From an uncultured Oscillibacter sp. (lineage in GTDB: Bacteria; Bacillota; Clostridia; Oscillospirales; Oscillospiraceae), in the NCBI GenBank assembly GCA_910585165.1, contig CAJUBX010000033.1:1-21990 (forward strand): DNA of 21,990 nucleotides. Direction: 5' to 3'. A model generated the notes under the pieces. The model did no database searches. It worked only from the letters and a program-made list of their open reading frames with translations, and was not told where the DNA came from. This document shows positions 1-7,099 of this stretch, in pieces. Each line of letters begins with the position of its first letter. The first letter of the stretch is position 1. The position numbers and the translations under genes were made by a program.

Positions 1-70
1 CCCTTATTTTATCACATTCTCTTTTGTTCGGCCGATTAAATCAGTGGTTCCTTAGGATTTTAATGGTGCA

Positions 71-91
71 GGAAACCCTTCTTGGGTTTCC
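71..91. repeat. Small perfect hairpin
   Basis: GGAAACCC-TTCTT-GGGTTTCC gives an 8-bp stem with a 5-nt loop. No T-tract follows on either strand. It lies downstream of the minus-strand gene ending at 181. I see no gene in 1-180, so this may be a trailer structure of that transcript or belong to a unit left of the window. Confidence 0.45.
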
Positions 92-147
92 CGCCCTACA
101 CCCTTCCTTCCCGTTGAACGGCTCTTACGAGTTTCTCGACAGCCTGA

Positions 148-174
148 GGGCGCGCGCCGGACCGGCGCGCGCCC
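148..174. terminator. 27-bp GC-only palindrome, probable terminator
   Basis: Two perfect 13-bp arms (GGGCGCGCGCCGG and its complement) flank one central A. On the plus strand the hairpin is followed by TGTTCTTTAT, a moderate T-rich tail, so it could end a plus-strand unit from left of the window. On the minus strand it lies 6 nt past the stop of the DUF2156-GNAT gene but has no T-tract. A small CGAG-TTT-CTCG hairpin sits just left of it at 128-138. Which strand it serves is uncertain. Confidence 0.55.
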
Positions 175-180
175 TGTTCT

Positions 181-1584
181 TTATACCAGCTTCTCGAAAT
201 AGAAGAACGTTTCGTCCTCCCCGCTGCGCCGCATGCACGCGGAGAGCATCCTGTAGGACGCCTCGTTTTCCTTATAGCACTTGGCGAACACCCGCTCCAG
301 GTGGAGCTTGTACAGCCCCCACTCCGCCGCCGCGGTGAACGCCTCCACGCCGTAGCCGTTCCCGGCGCAGGCCCTGTCAATGCGGCAGCCCAGCTCCGCG
401 CCGCCCCGGCAGTCAAAGTTATAGAGCACCGCCTCGCCGATGAGCTTCCCATCCAGCCGGACGGCAAAATTCACCGCCAGGTGGTTTGTGAAGTCCCGCT
501 TGGCAACATTATAGAAGCTCCGCTCCTCCACCGGGCCGCCCAGGCTTCCCTCGTCGTCATAGCCCCACCAGCGGTTCCGCTCCCGGTCCAGCACCAGGGC
601 GTTGTAGGCGGGGATGTCCTTCTCCGTCAGTTCGGAGAGGGTCAGCCGGGCCGTCTCAACCTTCGGAATCTTCGTGATATGGCGCATCAGCTCATTCATG
701 GGCTCGAAACGGTACTTGGGGGCCAGCTTGGCGGGGCCGTACTGGAGCTTGGAGGTGCGAAGGCCCTTGTCCGCCGCGTCGTCTTCCCGGTCGATCCACT
801 GGCAGTTTCCCCCAAACGCCAGGGCAAACGCCTGGACAAAGGCGGGATACACGCCGGTGTAGGAATACAGCGCCTTCTCAATGTGGATAATCAGGGTGTC
901 CCCGCAGCGCTCCGCCAGGGCCAGGGCGATGAGCTTGTCCCCGTCAAACATCCCCCCGGCGGTGAACCAGGGCTTTCCCGCCAGCTTCAGCATCTTCTTC
1001 GCCAGCTTCAGCTCGTCCAGGGCCTTGGCGTTGTCCCCCTTGGGAAACTCCGCCTCATAGTCCTCCCAAAACCGCTCCACGGCGGGCGCGCTCTCCGCCG
1101 TCAGGGGGCGCACCTCCGCCTCCGGCCACTGGGCCCGGAATTTTTTGATGTGGTTCCGCTGGCCGGAGTAGCGCCGCCCGGTGAAGTACTGGAGGTCCTC
1201 CCGGTAATAGACGTAGTCCCGCCAGGTGCGGATATCGCTGACCCGGACGTAGGGGTATCGGCTCAGCAGCTCCCCCGCCTTGTGCTCCGGCACCATGGAG
1301 ATCACCGGCAGCTGTCCCGCCTCCAGGCAGTAGGCCTCGATGGCCCTCAGGGCCGCGTCCACGTCCCCCTCCGGTCCTGGCACGGGATAGTCGAAGTTCC
1401 AGCCGTAAGCGTCCCGGTTCCGGACCACCAGGCAGCCCGCAATTTCCGCCCAGGCCGGGTGCAGCACCTTTTTCCACATGAGCTTTGTGCCCAGGGAGTA
1501 CTCGCACAGGCCGTAATTGCAGTCCTTGTAGTAGCGCCGGAGCTTTGCGCCGTCCTGTTTTGTCACTGGTTTAAACTGTTGCAT
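181..1584 (-). CDS. DUF2156 domain protein fused to a GNAT N-acetyltransferase
   Basis: 467 aa. The N-terminal part (about residues 5-295) is a DUF2156 domain, the fold shared with phosphatidylglycerol lysyltransferase C-terminal domains. Typical segments are FTGRRYSGQRNHIKKF (134-149) and DREDDAADKGLRTSKL (265-280). The C-terminal part (about 307-467) is a RimJ/RimL-like GNAT domain, with the acetyl-CoA loop around RACAGNGYG (404-412) and the late Asn motif KENEASYRML (438-447). The DUF2156 half is probably an acyl- or aminoacyl-transfer enzyme, and GNAT domains acetylate amines; the substrate of either half is unknown. ATG 1584 is preferred because AAGGA lies 9-10 nt upstream, whereas the in-frame ATG at 1593 abuts that site. 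It is monocistronic and divergent from the NSS transporter. No signal peptide or membrane helices are seen. Confidence 0.85.
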   Translation of the reverse strand: MQQFKPVTKQDGAKLRRYYKDCNYGLCEYSLGTKLMWKKVLHPAWAEIAGCLVVRNRDAYGWNFDYPVPGPEGDVDAALRAIEAYCLEAGQLPVISMVPEHKAGELLSRYPYVRVSDIRTWRDYVYYREDLQYFTGRRYSGQRNHIKKFRAQWPEAEVRPLTAESAPAVERFWEDYEAEFPKGDNAKALDELKLAKKMLKLAGKPWFTAGGMFDGDKLIALALAERCGDTLIIHIEKALYSYTGVYPAFVQAFALAFGGNCQWIDREDDAADKGLRTSKLQYGPAKLAPKYRFEPMNELMRHITKIPKVETARLTLSELTEKDIPAYNALVLDRERNRWWGYDDEGSLGGPVEERSFYNVAKRDFTNHLAVNFAVRLDGKLIGEAVLYNFDCRGGAELGCRIDRACAGNGYGVEAFTAAAEWGLYKLHLERVFAKCYKENEASYRMLSACMRRSGEDETFFYFEKLV

Positions 1585-1614
1585 AAGTCCCATCCTTAGT
1601 TCTTTTTTGTCAGT

Positions 1615-1641
1615 ATTGTATAGAAACCCATGCCGCGTCAA
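1615..1641 (-). promoter_or_regulatory. Possible promoter of the DUF2156-GNAT gene
   Basis: On the minus strand TTGACG (1641-1636) and TACAAT (1620-1615) are separated by 15 nt, shorter than the ideal 17. The position, about 30 nt before the start codon, is suitable. It is divergent from the NSS promoter. Confidence 0.4.
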
Positions 1642-1704
1642 AGCGCGAAATGGACAATTCTCCGTCTAGTAAAAACATTTTGTAAATTTTTTCTCAATTT
1701 TTCC

Positions 1705-1733
1705 TTGACGAAACCGCCTGCGTATAGTATATT
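1705..1733 (+). promoter_or_regulatory. Sigma-A type promoter of the NSS transporter
   Basis: TTGACG (1705-1710) and TATATT (1728-1733) have a 17-nt spacer. The predicted start near 1740 gives a short leader with a strong AAAAGGAGG site at 1751-1759. Confidence 0.8.
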
Positions 1734-1766
1734 TGTTAATAATTACCGATAAAAGGAGGCATTTTT

Positions 1767-3317
1767 GTGGAAAATGAGAGAGGTTCCTGGGGGAGTAACT
1801 TAGGCTTCCTGATGGCCGCCATCGGCTCCGCCGTGGGCCTGGGCAACATCTGGGGCTTTCCCTATAAAATGGGCAAGTCCGGCGGCTTCGCGTTTCTGGT
1901 CGTCTACGTGCTGCTGGCCATTTTCGTGGGCTTCAGCATCATGATGTCCGAGCTGGCCATGGGCCGCAAAACCGGCAAGGGCACCATCGGCGCCTACCAG
2001 GCCCTGTCCGCCCGCTTTAAATGGGTGGGCTGGCTGGCGGTGTTCTCTCCCTTTGTGATTCTGAGCTTTTACACGGTTCTGGGCGGCTACTGCATTGAGT
2101 ACATGTCCCTGAACCTGAGCAACCTGGCCTTTGCCGGGGCGGAGATCAAAACTGGCGCGGACCTGTTCGGCGCCATGCTGACCAACCCCTTCGGCTGCGT
2201 CATGTTCACCTTCCTGTTCATGATCATCTGCTACCTCATCAACCGGGGCGGCATCTCCGGCGGCATCGAGAAGTTCAACAACGTGGGCATGCCCGCCCTG
2301 TTTGTCATGCTGGTCATCATCATCATCCGTTCCGTCACCCTGCCCGGCGCGGCGGAAGGGTTGAAGTTCATGTTCCTTCCCGGCTACGCGGTGCAGGCGG
2401 GCTTCATTGAGTCCGCGCCCAGCTTCATCTCCGTGCTGGCCACCGCCGGCGGGCAGATGTTCTTCTCCCTGTCCCTGGCCATGGGCATCACCATCACCTA
2501 CGGCTCCTATATGAAAAAGGAGCAGAACATTGTGAAAAACTCCGTTGTGGTGGTCTTCGCGGACACCCTGGTGGCCATCATGGCGGGCATTGCCGTCATT
2601 CCCGCCGCCGTGGCCACCTACGGCCCCAGCGCCACCCTCTCGGGCCCCAAGCTGCTGTTCATCACCCTCCAGGACGTGTTCCAGGCCATGGGCGCCATCG
2701 GCCCCCTGTTCGGCGTGATTTTCTACCTGTTCGTGCTGGTGGCGGCGATTTCCTCCGCCATCGCCCTGATTGAGGTGGTGGTCACCTTCCTGCTGGACCA
2801 CGCGGAGAGCAAGGGCAGGCAGAGCAGCCGGCCAAAGACCGTGCTCTGGGTCTGCGTGGCCGTCATGATCGAGGCCGCCGTCGTGGCTCTGGACGGGCTG
2901 GGCAGCAACAAGTTCGTTCCCGTCCCCTTCCAGCAGATGGCGGGCATCGGTCCCTGGAACGACTGCTGGCTGGACTTCATGGACGCCTTTTCCGAGGGTC
3001 TTGCCATGCCTGCCGGCGCGCTGATCATGAGCATCATGATCGGCTGGGAGCTTCGCACCAAGCCCATTACCGACGAAATCCACCACGGCGCGGAGCAGAT
3101 TCACTGGCTGAACCGCTTTATGGATATCTGCCTGAAGTTCATCGTCCCCGTAGCCATGGCCTTCATTCTGGGCGGGCAGATCGGCGATTTCTTCACCATG
3201 GACGCCGAGGCTCAGGGCCAGAGCGTCTACTATATCGGCTACGTCATCGGCGCGGTCATCCTGCTGGTCTCCTGGCTGGTGGCCATCAACTCTCCCAAGC
3301 GGAAGGAACCGCTGTAA
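1767..3317 (+). CDS. Neurotransmitter:sodium symporter (NSS/SNF) family transporter
   Basis: 516 aa integral membrane protein with a LeuT-type fold and about 11-12 hydrophobic segments; it should use the sodium gradient to import an amino acid or related amine. The TM1 signature GSAVGLGNIW (20-29) lines up with LeuT without a gap, including Trp8, Ala22 and Asn27. The Arg30 position of LeuT (extracellular gate) is Gly30 here, in GNIWGFPY, while the TM10 acidic partner appears kept in LDFMDAFSEG. The substrate cannot be read from sequence. The start is GTG at 1767, fixed by AAAAGGAGG 7 nt upstream. It has its own promoter and terminator, so it is monocistronic. No regulator gene is adjacent. 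Confidence 0.93.
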   Translation: MENERGSWGSNLGFLMAAIGSAVGLGNIWGFPYKMGKSGGFAFLVVYVLLAIFVGFSIMMSELAMGRKTGKGTIGAYQALSARFKWVGWLAVFSPFVILSFYTVLGGYCIEYMSLNLSNLAFAGAEIKTGADLFGAMLTNPFGCVMFTFLFMIICYLINRGGISGGIEKFNNVGMPALFVMLVIIIIRSVTLPGAAEGLKFMFLPGYAVQAGFIESAPSFISVLATAGGQMFFSLSLAMGITITYGSYMKKEQNIVKNSVVVVFADTLVAIMAGIAVIPAAVATYGPSATLSGPKLLFITLQDVFQAMGAIGPLFGVIFYLFVLVAAISSAIALIEVVVTFLLDHAESKGRQSSRPKTVLWVCVAVMIEAAVVALDGLGSNKFVPVPFQQMAGIGPWNDCWLDFMDAFSEGLAMPAGALIMSIMIGWELRTKPITDEIHHGAEQIHWLNRFMDICLKFIVPVAMAFILGGQIGDFFTMDAEAQGQSVYYIGYVIGAVILLVSWLVAINSPKRKEPL

Positions 3318-3356
3318 GCCCAGTTTTCCCCGTGGGGGCGCGTCTTAATCTTGGAA

Positions 3357-3385
3357 CGGGCGGAGCTTCGGCTCCGCCCGTTTTT
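3357..3385 (+). terminator. Intrinsic terminator of the NSS transporter
   Basis: CGGGCGGAGC-TTCG-GCTCCGCCCG, a 10-bp stem with a UUCG tetraloop, is followed by TTTTT. It lies 39 nt past the stop codon. Confidence 0.95.
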
Positions 3386-3439
3386 CCGCCGCGCCTTCCC
3401 CACTATATACCAAATTGCCCGAACATTGCAAGGCTTTTC

Positions 3440-3468
3440 TTGACCAGCCTCCCGGATTCTGCTATGAT
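3440..3468 (+). promoter_or_regulatory. Promoter of the sugar O-acetyltransferase
   Basis: TTGACC (3440-3445), 17-nt spacer, TATGAT (3463-3468). Transcription would start near 3475, about 24 nt before the ATG. Confidence 0.82.
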
Positions 3469-3498
3469 GAACCCAGCCATTTTGCAGGAGGGATTTCC

Positions 3499-4104
3499 AT
3501 GACCGAACAGGAAAAGCGCTTGGCGGGCAGGCTCTACTACCCCCCAGACCCGGAGCTGACAAAGGCCCGGATGCGGGCCAAGCGGCTGTGCCACCGCCTC
3601 AATACCCTGGCTCCCGACGATTTCCAGGGCCGGGACTCCACCATCCGGGAGCTGTTCGGCTCCGCCGGGAAGGACGCCTGGGTGGAGTCCAATTTCCGCT
3701 GTGACTACGGAACTCAAATCACTGTGGGAGACTACTTCTTCGCCAACTACGACTGCATCTTTCTGGACATCGCCCCCATCACCATCGGAAACCGGGTCTA
3801 CATCGCCCCCCGGGTCTGCATTTACACCGTCAACCACCCCATGGTCCCGGAGGTGCGGAACACAGACCTGGAATACGGCCGCCCCGTCGTCATCGGGGAC
3901 AATGTGTGGATTGGCGGCAACGCGGTAATTCTCCCCGGCGTCACCATCGGGGAGGGGGCCGTCGTCGCCGCCGGGTCCGTGGTCAGCCGGGACGTCCCGC
4001 CCCGGGTCCTGGCGGGGGGCAATCCCTGCCGGGTAATCCGCCCTCTGACGGAGGCGGACCGGGAGAAGTGGGAGGCCGCCCTCCGGGAGCACCGGGAAAC
4101 CTGA
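3499..4104 (+). CDS. Sugar O-acetyltransferase, maltose acetyltransferase (Maa/LacA/NodL) family
   Basis: 201 aa. A short N-terminal mac domain (about 5-55, with YYPPDPEL at 13-20) precedes a left-handed beta helix of hexapeptide repeats (about 70-180; for example ITIGNRVYIA, VVIGDNVWIG, VTIGEGAVVA). The predicted catalytic His is His113 in YTVNHPM. The family transfers acetyl from acetyl-CoA to a sugar hydroxyl, acts as a trimer and is cytosolic; the physiological acceptor is unknown. ATG 3499 is chosen because GGAGGG lies 8 nt upstream and the mac domain begins right after; the reading frame open upstream to 3415 crosses the promoter. It is monocistronic between its own promoter and terminator. 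Confidence 0.93.
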   Translation: MTEQEKRLAGRLYYPPDPELTKARMRAKRLCHRLNTLAPDDFQGRDSTIRELFGSAGKDAWVESNFRCDYGTQITVGDYFFANYDCIFLDIAPITIGNRVYIAPRVCIYTVNHPMVPEVRNTDLEYGRPVVIGDNVWIGGNAVILPGVTIGEGAVVAAGSVVSRDVPPRVLAGGNPCRVIRPLTEADREKWEAALREHRET

Positions 4105-4114
4105 GGACCTCCAA

Positions 4115-4140
4115 GCCGCCCTGTCCGGGGCGGCTTTTTT
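4115..4140 (+). terminator. Intrinsic terminator of the sugar O-acetyltransferase
   Basis: GCCGCCC (4115-4121), 6-nt loop, GGGCGGC (4128-4134), then TTTTTT (4135-4140). The T-tract overlaps the stop codon of the convergent Nudix gene, so the two genes are packed end to end. Confidence 0.92.
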
Positions 4141-4606
4141 ATTGGAGGGGCTTTCCGTTCAGCGCCGCCCCGGCCAGACGGTCCCCCTGGTAACAGAGCT
4201 TCAGGGAGAAAAAGGGCGCGTCCTCGTCCAGCAGGCGGAGAAAAATCTTGTCTCCCTCCCACAGCGGCAGGGAGAGGAGGTTCTCCTTTTTGATCCATTG
4301 AAGCTCCCCCTCGCCGCAGGGATGGGCCGTCCCCGTCCAGGCGGAGGCGGTGAACAGGTGCATGTACTCCGTGGGCGCTTGGTCGGAGACAAAGGTCACC
4401 AGCCCCCGGTAGCGGTATTCCGTCAAAACCAGGCCCGTCTCCTCAAAGCACTCCCGCAGGACGCACTCCTCCGGGCTCTCCCCGTCCTGGAACTTGCCCC
4501 CTACGCCGATCCATTTCCCCTGGTTCACGTCGTGGGCCTTTTTCACCCGGTGGAGCATCAGGTATTCGCCGCCCCGCTCCAGATAGCAAAGGGTGGAATA
4601 CAGCAT
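4139..4606 (-). CDS. mutT: Nudix hydrolase, MutT/MutX-type 8-oxo-dGTP diphosphatase
   Basis: 155 aa with a complete Nudix box G-x5-E-x7-R-E-x2-E-E-x-G-L in the segment beginning GKFQDGESPEE. The overall layout (TLCYLERGGEYLMLHR at the start, KWIGVGGKF before the box, LWEGDKIF and DAPFFSLKLCYQGD near the end) matches streptococcal MutX closely as I remember it. The expected reaction is hydrolysis of 8-oxo-dGTP to the monophosphate, cleaning the nucleotide pool; other Nudix substrates are possible. ATG 4606 has AAGGAG 9-10 nt upstream. A -10-like TATAAT lies at 4653-4648 without a clear -35. It is divergent from the YpsA-like gene. Confidence 0.88.
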   Translation of the reverse strand: MLYSTLCYLERGGEYLMLHRVKKAHDVNQGKWIGVGGKFQDGESPEECVLRECFEETGLVLTEYRYRGLVTFVSDQAPTEYMHLFTASAWTGTAHPCGEGELQWIKKENLLSLPLWEGDKIFLRLLDEDAPFFSLKLCYQGDRLAGAALNGKPLQ

Positions 4607-4679
4607 AATCGGTCTCTCCTTCCTGCGGCGGCGCGCCGCTTTTCATCATTATACCCCTCCCGGCGGGAAAAGAAAAGGC

Positions 4680-4708
4680 TTTACATTTGGAAACAAATGT
4701 TCTATAAT
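4680..4708 (+). promoter_or_regulatory. Promoter of the YpsA-like gene
   Basis: TTTACA (4680-4685), exactly 17 nt, TATAAT (4703-4708). This is the best -10 of the left half of the window. Transcription would start near 4715, followed by AGGAAAGGAGG before ATG 4745. Confidence 0.88.
4683..4702. promoter_or_regulatory. Inverted repeat with LexA-like box between -35 and -10
   Basis: ACATTTG-GAAA-CAAATGT (4683-4700) is a perfect 7-bp inverted repeat filling the spacer. Read on the minus strand, 4702-4691 is GAACATTTGTTT, which fits the GAAC-N4-GTTY form reported for clostridial LexA boxes. Bound protein would block RNA polymerase. Identification as LexA rather than another dimeric repressor is inference. 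Confidence 0.5.
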
Positions 4709-4744
4709 GATGTTGCTGTCCTGCCAGGAAAGGAGGAGTTCCCC

Positions 4745-5260
4745 ATGCGCTCCAGACAAATCAGCTGCTGCTTCACCGGCCACCGCCCCGGGAAGCTGCC
4801 CTGGCGCTGCAACGAGGCGGACCCGCGGTGCCTCTCCTTGAAGCGGCGCGTCGCCGACGCGGCGGAGACCGCCTACCAGGAGGGCTACCGGCATTTTCTC
4901 TGCGGCATGGCCCTTGGCTGTGACCTCTACTTCTGCGAGGCGGCGCTGGCCCTCCGGCGGCGGTTCCCGGACGTGACGGTAGAGGCCGCCATCCCCTGCC
5001 CCACCCAGGCGGACGCCTGGGCCCCGGACCAGCGGGAGCGGTACAGGCGACTGGTGGAAGCCTGCGATTTTGAAACCCTGGTCTCCGCCCGGTACACCGC
5101 CTCCTGCATGCACCGCCGGGACCGCTACATGGTGGACCACGCCTCCCTGCTCATCGCCGCCTTTGACGGAACCCCGGGCGGCACCCAATACACCGTGCAG
5201 TACGCCATGAGCCGCGGGCTCTCCATTGTGGACCTGCCCCTGACCGTAAAAGAGCCCTGA
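4745..5260 (+). CDS. SLOG-family protein, DUF1273 (YpsA-like)
   Basis: 171 aa. Opens with CCFTGHRPGKLPW (residues 8-20), the TGHR motif typical of DUF1273/YpsA, followed by GYRHFLCGMALGCDLYFCE and later LLIAAFDGTPGGTQYTVQYA. These are the Rossmann-like glycine turns of the SLOG superfamily, thought to bind nucleotide-derived ligands. B. subtilis YpsA has been linked to cell-division control; a specific activity is not known. ATG 4745 follows AGGAAAGGAGG with normal spacing; the open frame upstream of it is non-coding (antisense to mutT). Its monocistronic unit ends in a terminator that contains its own stop codon. A LexA-like box in the promoter suggests possible DNA-damage control. Confidence 0.9.
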   Translation: MRSRQISCCFTGHRPGKLPWRCNEADPRCLSLKRRVADAAETAYQEGYRHFLCGMALGCDLYFCEAALALRRRFPDVTVEAAIPCPTQADAWAPDQRERYRRLVEACDFETLVSARYTASCMHRRDRYMVDHASLLIAAFDGTPGGTQYTVQYAMSRGLSIVDLPLTVKEP

Positions 5261-5279
5261 AAAAATCCGGGGCTCTTTT
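5248..5279 (+). terminator. Terminator overlapping the stop codon of the YpsA-like gene
   Basis: AAAAGAGCCC (5248-5257), a 12-nt loop that starts with the TGA stop, then GGGCTCTTTT (5270-5279). The last codons form the left arm, so elongating ribosomes could delay hairpin formation. Confidence 0.88.
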
Positions 5280-5295
5280 CGCATATTTCGCCGCC

Positions 5296-5318
5296 TTCCG
5301 CAAAACCTATCTGCGGAA
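5296..5318 (+). repeat. Hairpin in the gpr leader
   Basis: TTCCGCA-N9-TGCGGAA, a 7-bp perfect stem 26 nt before the gpr ATG. It lies close upstream of the ribosome binding site but does not cover it. No known element is recognised. Confidence 0.4.
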
Positions 5319-5343
5319 ATTTTCCGTTTGGGAGGCGGTCTTA

Positions 5344-6240
5344 ATGTTTGCAAAACGCACGGATTTAGCCCTGGAGGCCCGGGAGCTCTGGCAGGAGTCT
5401 GCGGAGAAGACCACCCGCCTTCCCGGCGTCAAGGCCGCGAAGTCCCGGGAGGAGGGCTATCCGGTGACCCGGGTGGACGTTCTGGACCGCCGGGGGGAGG
5501 AGGCCCTTGGAAAGCCCCAGGGAAGCTACCTCACCATTGACCTTTCCAGCTTCTGGCAGCGGAAGGCGGACTTTTTCGAGCGGGCCGTCCGGGCCGTGGG
5601 GTCCCAGCTAAGAGCCATGCTCCCGGCGGAGGGCCCCGCCCTGGTGGTGGGCCTGGGGAACGCCGCCATGACCCCAGACGCCGTGGGCCCCCTGGCGGCG
5701 GACAGCGTGCTGGTCACCCGGCACCTTATCTCCGCCATGCCCAAGCACTTTGCCGGGTTTCGTCCCGTGGCGGTGTTCCGGGCGGGGGTGCTGGGCACCA
5801 CCGGCGTGGAATCCGCCGAGGCCGTCCGGGGCCTGGTGGAGCAGGTGAAGCCCGCCCTGGTCATCGCCATCGATGCTTTGGCCGCCCGGCGGGTGGGGCG
5901 GATGTGCGCCACGGTGCAGCTCTCGGACACCGGCATCGTCCCCGGCTCCGGCGTGGGGAACCACCGGGCGGCCCTGAACCGGGAGACCCTGGGGGTCCCG
6001 GTGTTCGCTATCGGCGTGCCCACGGTGGTGGAAGCCGCCACCCTGGCGGCGGATCTGCTGGAGGAGGCAGGCATCCCGGAGCTGGATGAAACCCGGCTCC
6101 GCCACGGAAACGCCCCTTTGACGGTCACTACCCGGGACGTAGACCAGCAGGTCCGGGAGCTGAGCAAGGTGGTGGGCTACGGCGTGAACTGGGCTTTGCA
6201 GGATTTGGAGATTGAGGAGATCAACGCCCTGCTGGCCTGA
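5344..6240 (+). CDS. gpr: GPR germination endopeptidase (spore protease, peptidase family A25)
   Basis: 298 aa. GPR degrades small acid-soluble spore proteins early in germination; it is made in the forespore as a zymogen that trims its own N-terminus. The N-terminal RTDLALEA (5-12) resembles the mature GPR start and the SASP cleavage motif. GLGNAAMTPDAVGP (103-116) and IAIDALAARR (174-183) carry the two conserved Asp residues, Asp112 and Asp177, proposed as catalytic by analogy with B. megaterium Asp127 and Asp193; ISDTGI-like LSDTGIVPGSGVGN follows. It is shorter than Bacillus GPR (about 370 aa), but the ending VVGYGVNWALQ...EEINALLA looks complete. The propeptide is very short here. ATG 5344 follows GGGAGGCGG. 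I could not find a convincing sigma-G promoter. Confidence 0.95.
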   Translation: MFAKRTDLALEARELWQESAEKTTRLPGVKAAKSREEGYPVTRVDVLDRRGEEALGKPQGSYLTIDLSSFWQRKADFFERAVRAVGSQLRAMLPAEGPALVVGLGNAAMTPDAVGPLAADSVLVTRHLISAMPKHFAGFRPVAVFRAGVLGTTGVESAEAVRGLVEQVKPALVIAIDALAARRVGRMCATVQLSDTGIVPGSGVGNHRAALNRETLGVPVFAIGVPTVVEAATLAADLLEEAGIPELDETRLRHGNAPLTVTTRDVDQQVRELSKVVGYGVNWALQDLEIEEINALLA

Positions 6241-6303
6241 CGCAGTTCTTGAAGGAAACGGGAGCCCTCGGCGGCTTTGCCCCATAGGGCCCCCGCAGAC
6301 GGG

Positions 6304-6340
6304 AAAACATCCCCGGCGGATAACCTCCGCCGGGGATGTT
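6304..6340 (-). terminator. Strong terminator of the plsX-acpP-rnc transcript
   Basis: A perfect 15-bp stem (6306-6320 with 6326-6340, loop TAACC) is followed on the minus strand by TTTTCCC. It lies 5 nt past the rnc stop codon. It is probably also used from the plus strand to end gpr, although the plus-side tail is only weakly T-rich. Confidence 0.9.
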
Positions 6341-6344
6341 CGGC

Positions 6345-7025
6345 TTATTCGCTCAGGCGCTCCAGGGCGCTGCGGGCGGCGGCCTGTTCGGCCTCCTTCT
6401 TGCTGCGGCCGGAGCCGGAGCCGATGGGCGCGCCGTTCAGCAGCACTTCCGCCGCAAAGGTCTTGGCGTGGTCCGGGCCCTGCTCCCCCACCATGCGGTA
6501 AAGCAGCACCTGGTCCGCCTGGCGCTGAACCAGCTCCTGGAGGGCCGTCTTGTAGTCCCGGCGGCGCTCCTCCACCACTTCCTCCCGCTCCGCGTCCAGC
6601 AATACCCGGTGAATCAGCGCCGAGGCGGCGGCGATGCCGCCGTCCAGATACACTGCGGCAAACACCGCCTCCGTGGCGTCCGCCAGGATGGAGGTTCTGG
6701 TCCGGCCTCCGCCGGACTCCTCTCCCCGGCCCAGGCGCAGATAGGCCCCCAGGTTCAGCTTCCTTGCCACCTCATAGAGGCTCTGCTCGCAGACCAGGGC
6801 CGCCCGGATGCGGGTCAAATCCCCCTCCGGCAGGTCCGGGTGCTGGGTAAAAAGAAACTCCGCCGTCACGAAGCCCAGCACCGAATCCCCCAGGAACTCC
6901 AGGCGCTCGTTGCTGCGCAGCCGCTCCGCCCGGTGCTCGTTGGCATAGGAGCTGTGGCACAGGGCCTCCTCCAGCAGCGTATGATCCCGAAAGGCGTAAT
7001 TCAGTTTTTTCTCCAGTTCCTCCAT
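6345..7025 (-). CDS. rnc: Ribonuclease III
   Basis: 226 aa. Cleaves double-stranded RNA, including rRNA precursors, as a cytosolic dimer. The RNase III signature NERLEFLGDSVLGF (39-52) is intact, and the second acidic cluster DATEAVFAAVYLDGG follows about 70 residues later. The C-terminal double-stranded RNA-binding domain starts at DYKTALQELVQ and ends GRSKKEAEQAAARSALERL. ATG 7025 is preferred over the upstream in-frame start at 7061, because GAGAGG lies about 6 nt before it and the family starts near MEELEKKLNY. Last gene after plsX and acpP, 74 nt after acpP, as is common in Firmicutes. Confidence 0.96.
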   Translation of the reverse strand: MEELEKKLNYAFRDHTLLEEALCHSSYANEHRAERLRSNERLEFLGDSVLGFVTAEFLFTQHPDLPEGDLTRIRAALVCEQSLYEVARKLNLGAYLRLGRGEESGGGRTRTSILADATEAVFAAVYLDGGIAAASALIHRVLLDAEREEVVEERRRDYKTALQELVQRQADQVLLYRMVGEQGPDHAKTFAAEVLLNGAPIGSGSGRSKKEAEQAAARSALERLSE

Positions 7026-7099
7026 AGCGGTCCTCTCTGAAAGGACGCCCCGTGGGAACACGGGGCGGGCTTCCTCCGCGCCTACCTCCGGCGGGCGCG

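Noticed and set aside
1800..3104. Open frame of 434 codons antisense to the NSS transporter, and a similar one antisense to the DUF2156-GNAT gene (301-1599)
   Set aside because: Both are low-complexity (His/Gly/Asp or Arg/Leu/Val rich) shadows of recognisable genes, with no start signals.
5281..5312. A sigma-G promoter for gpr (GCATA at 5281-5285 with CCTATCT at 5306-5312)
   Set aside because: The spacer is 20 nt and the -10 is a poor match to CATNNTA, so the support is too weak to list as a feature.
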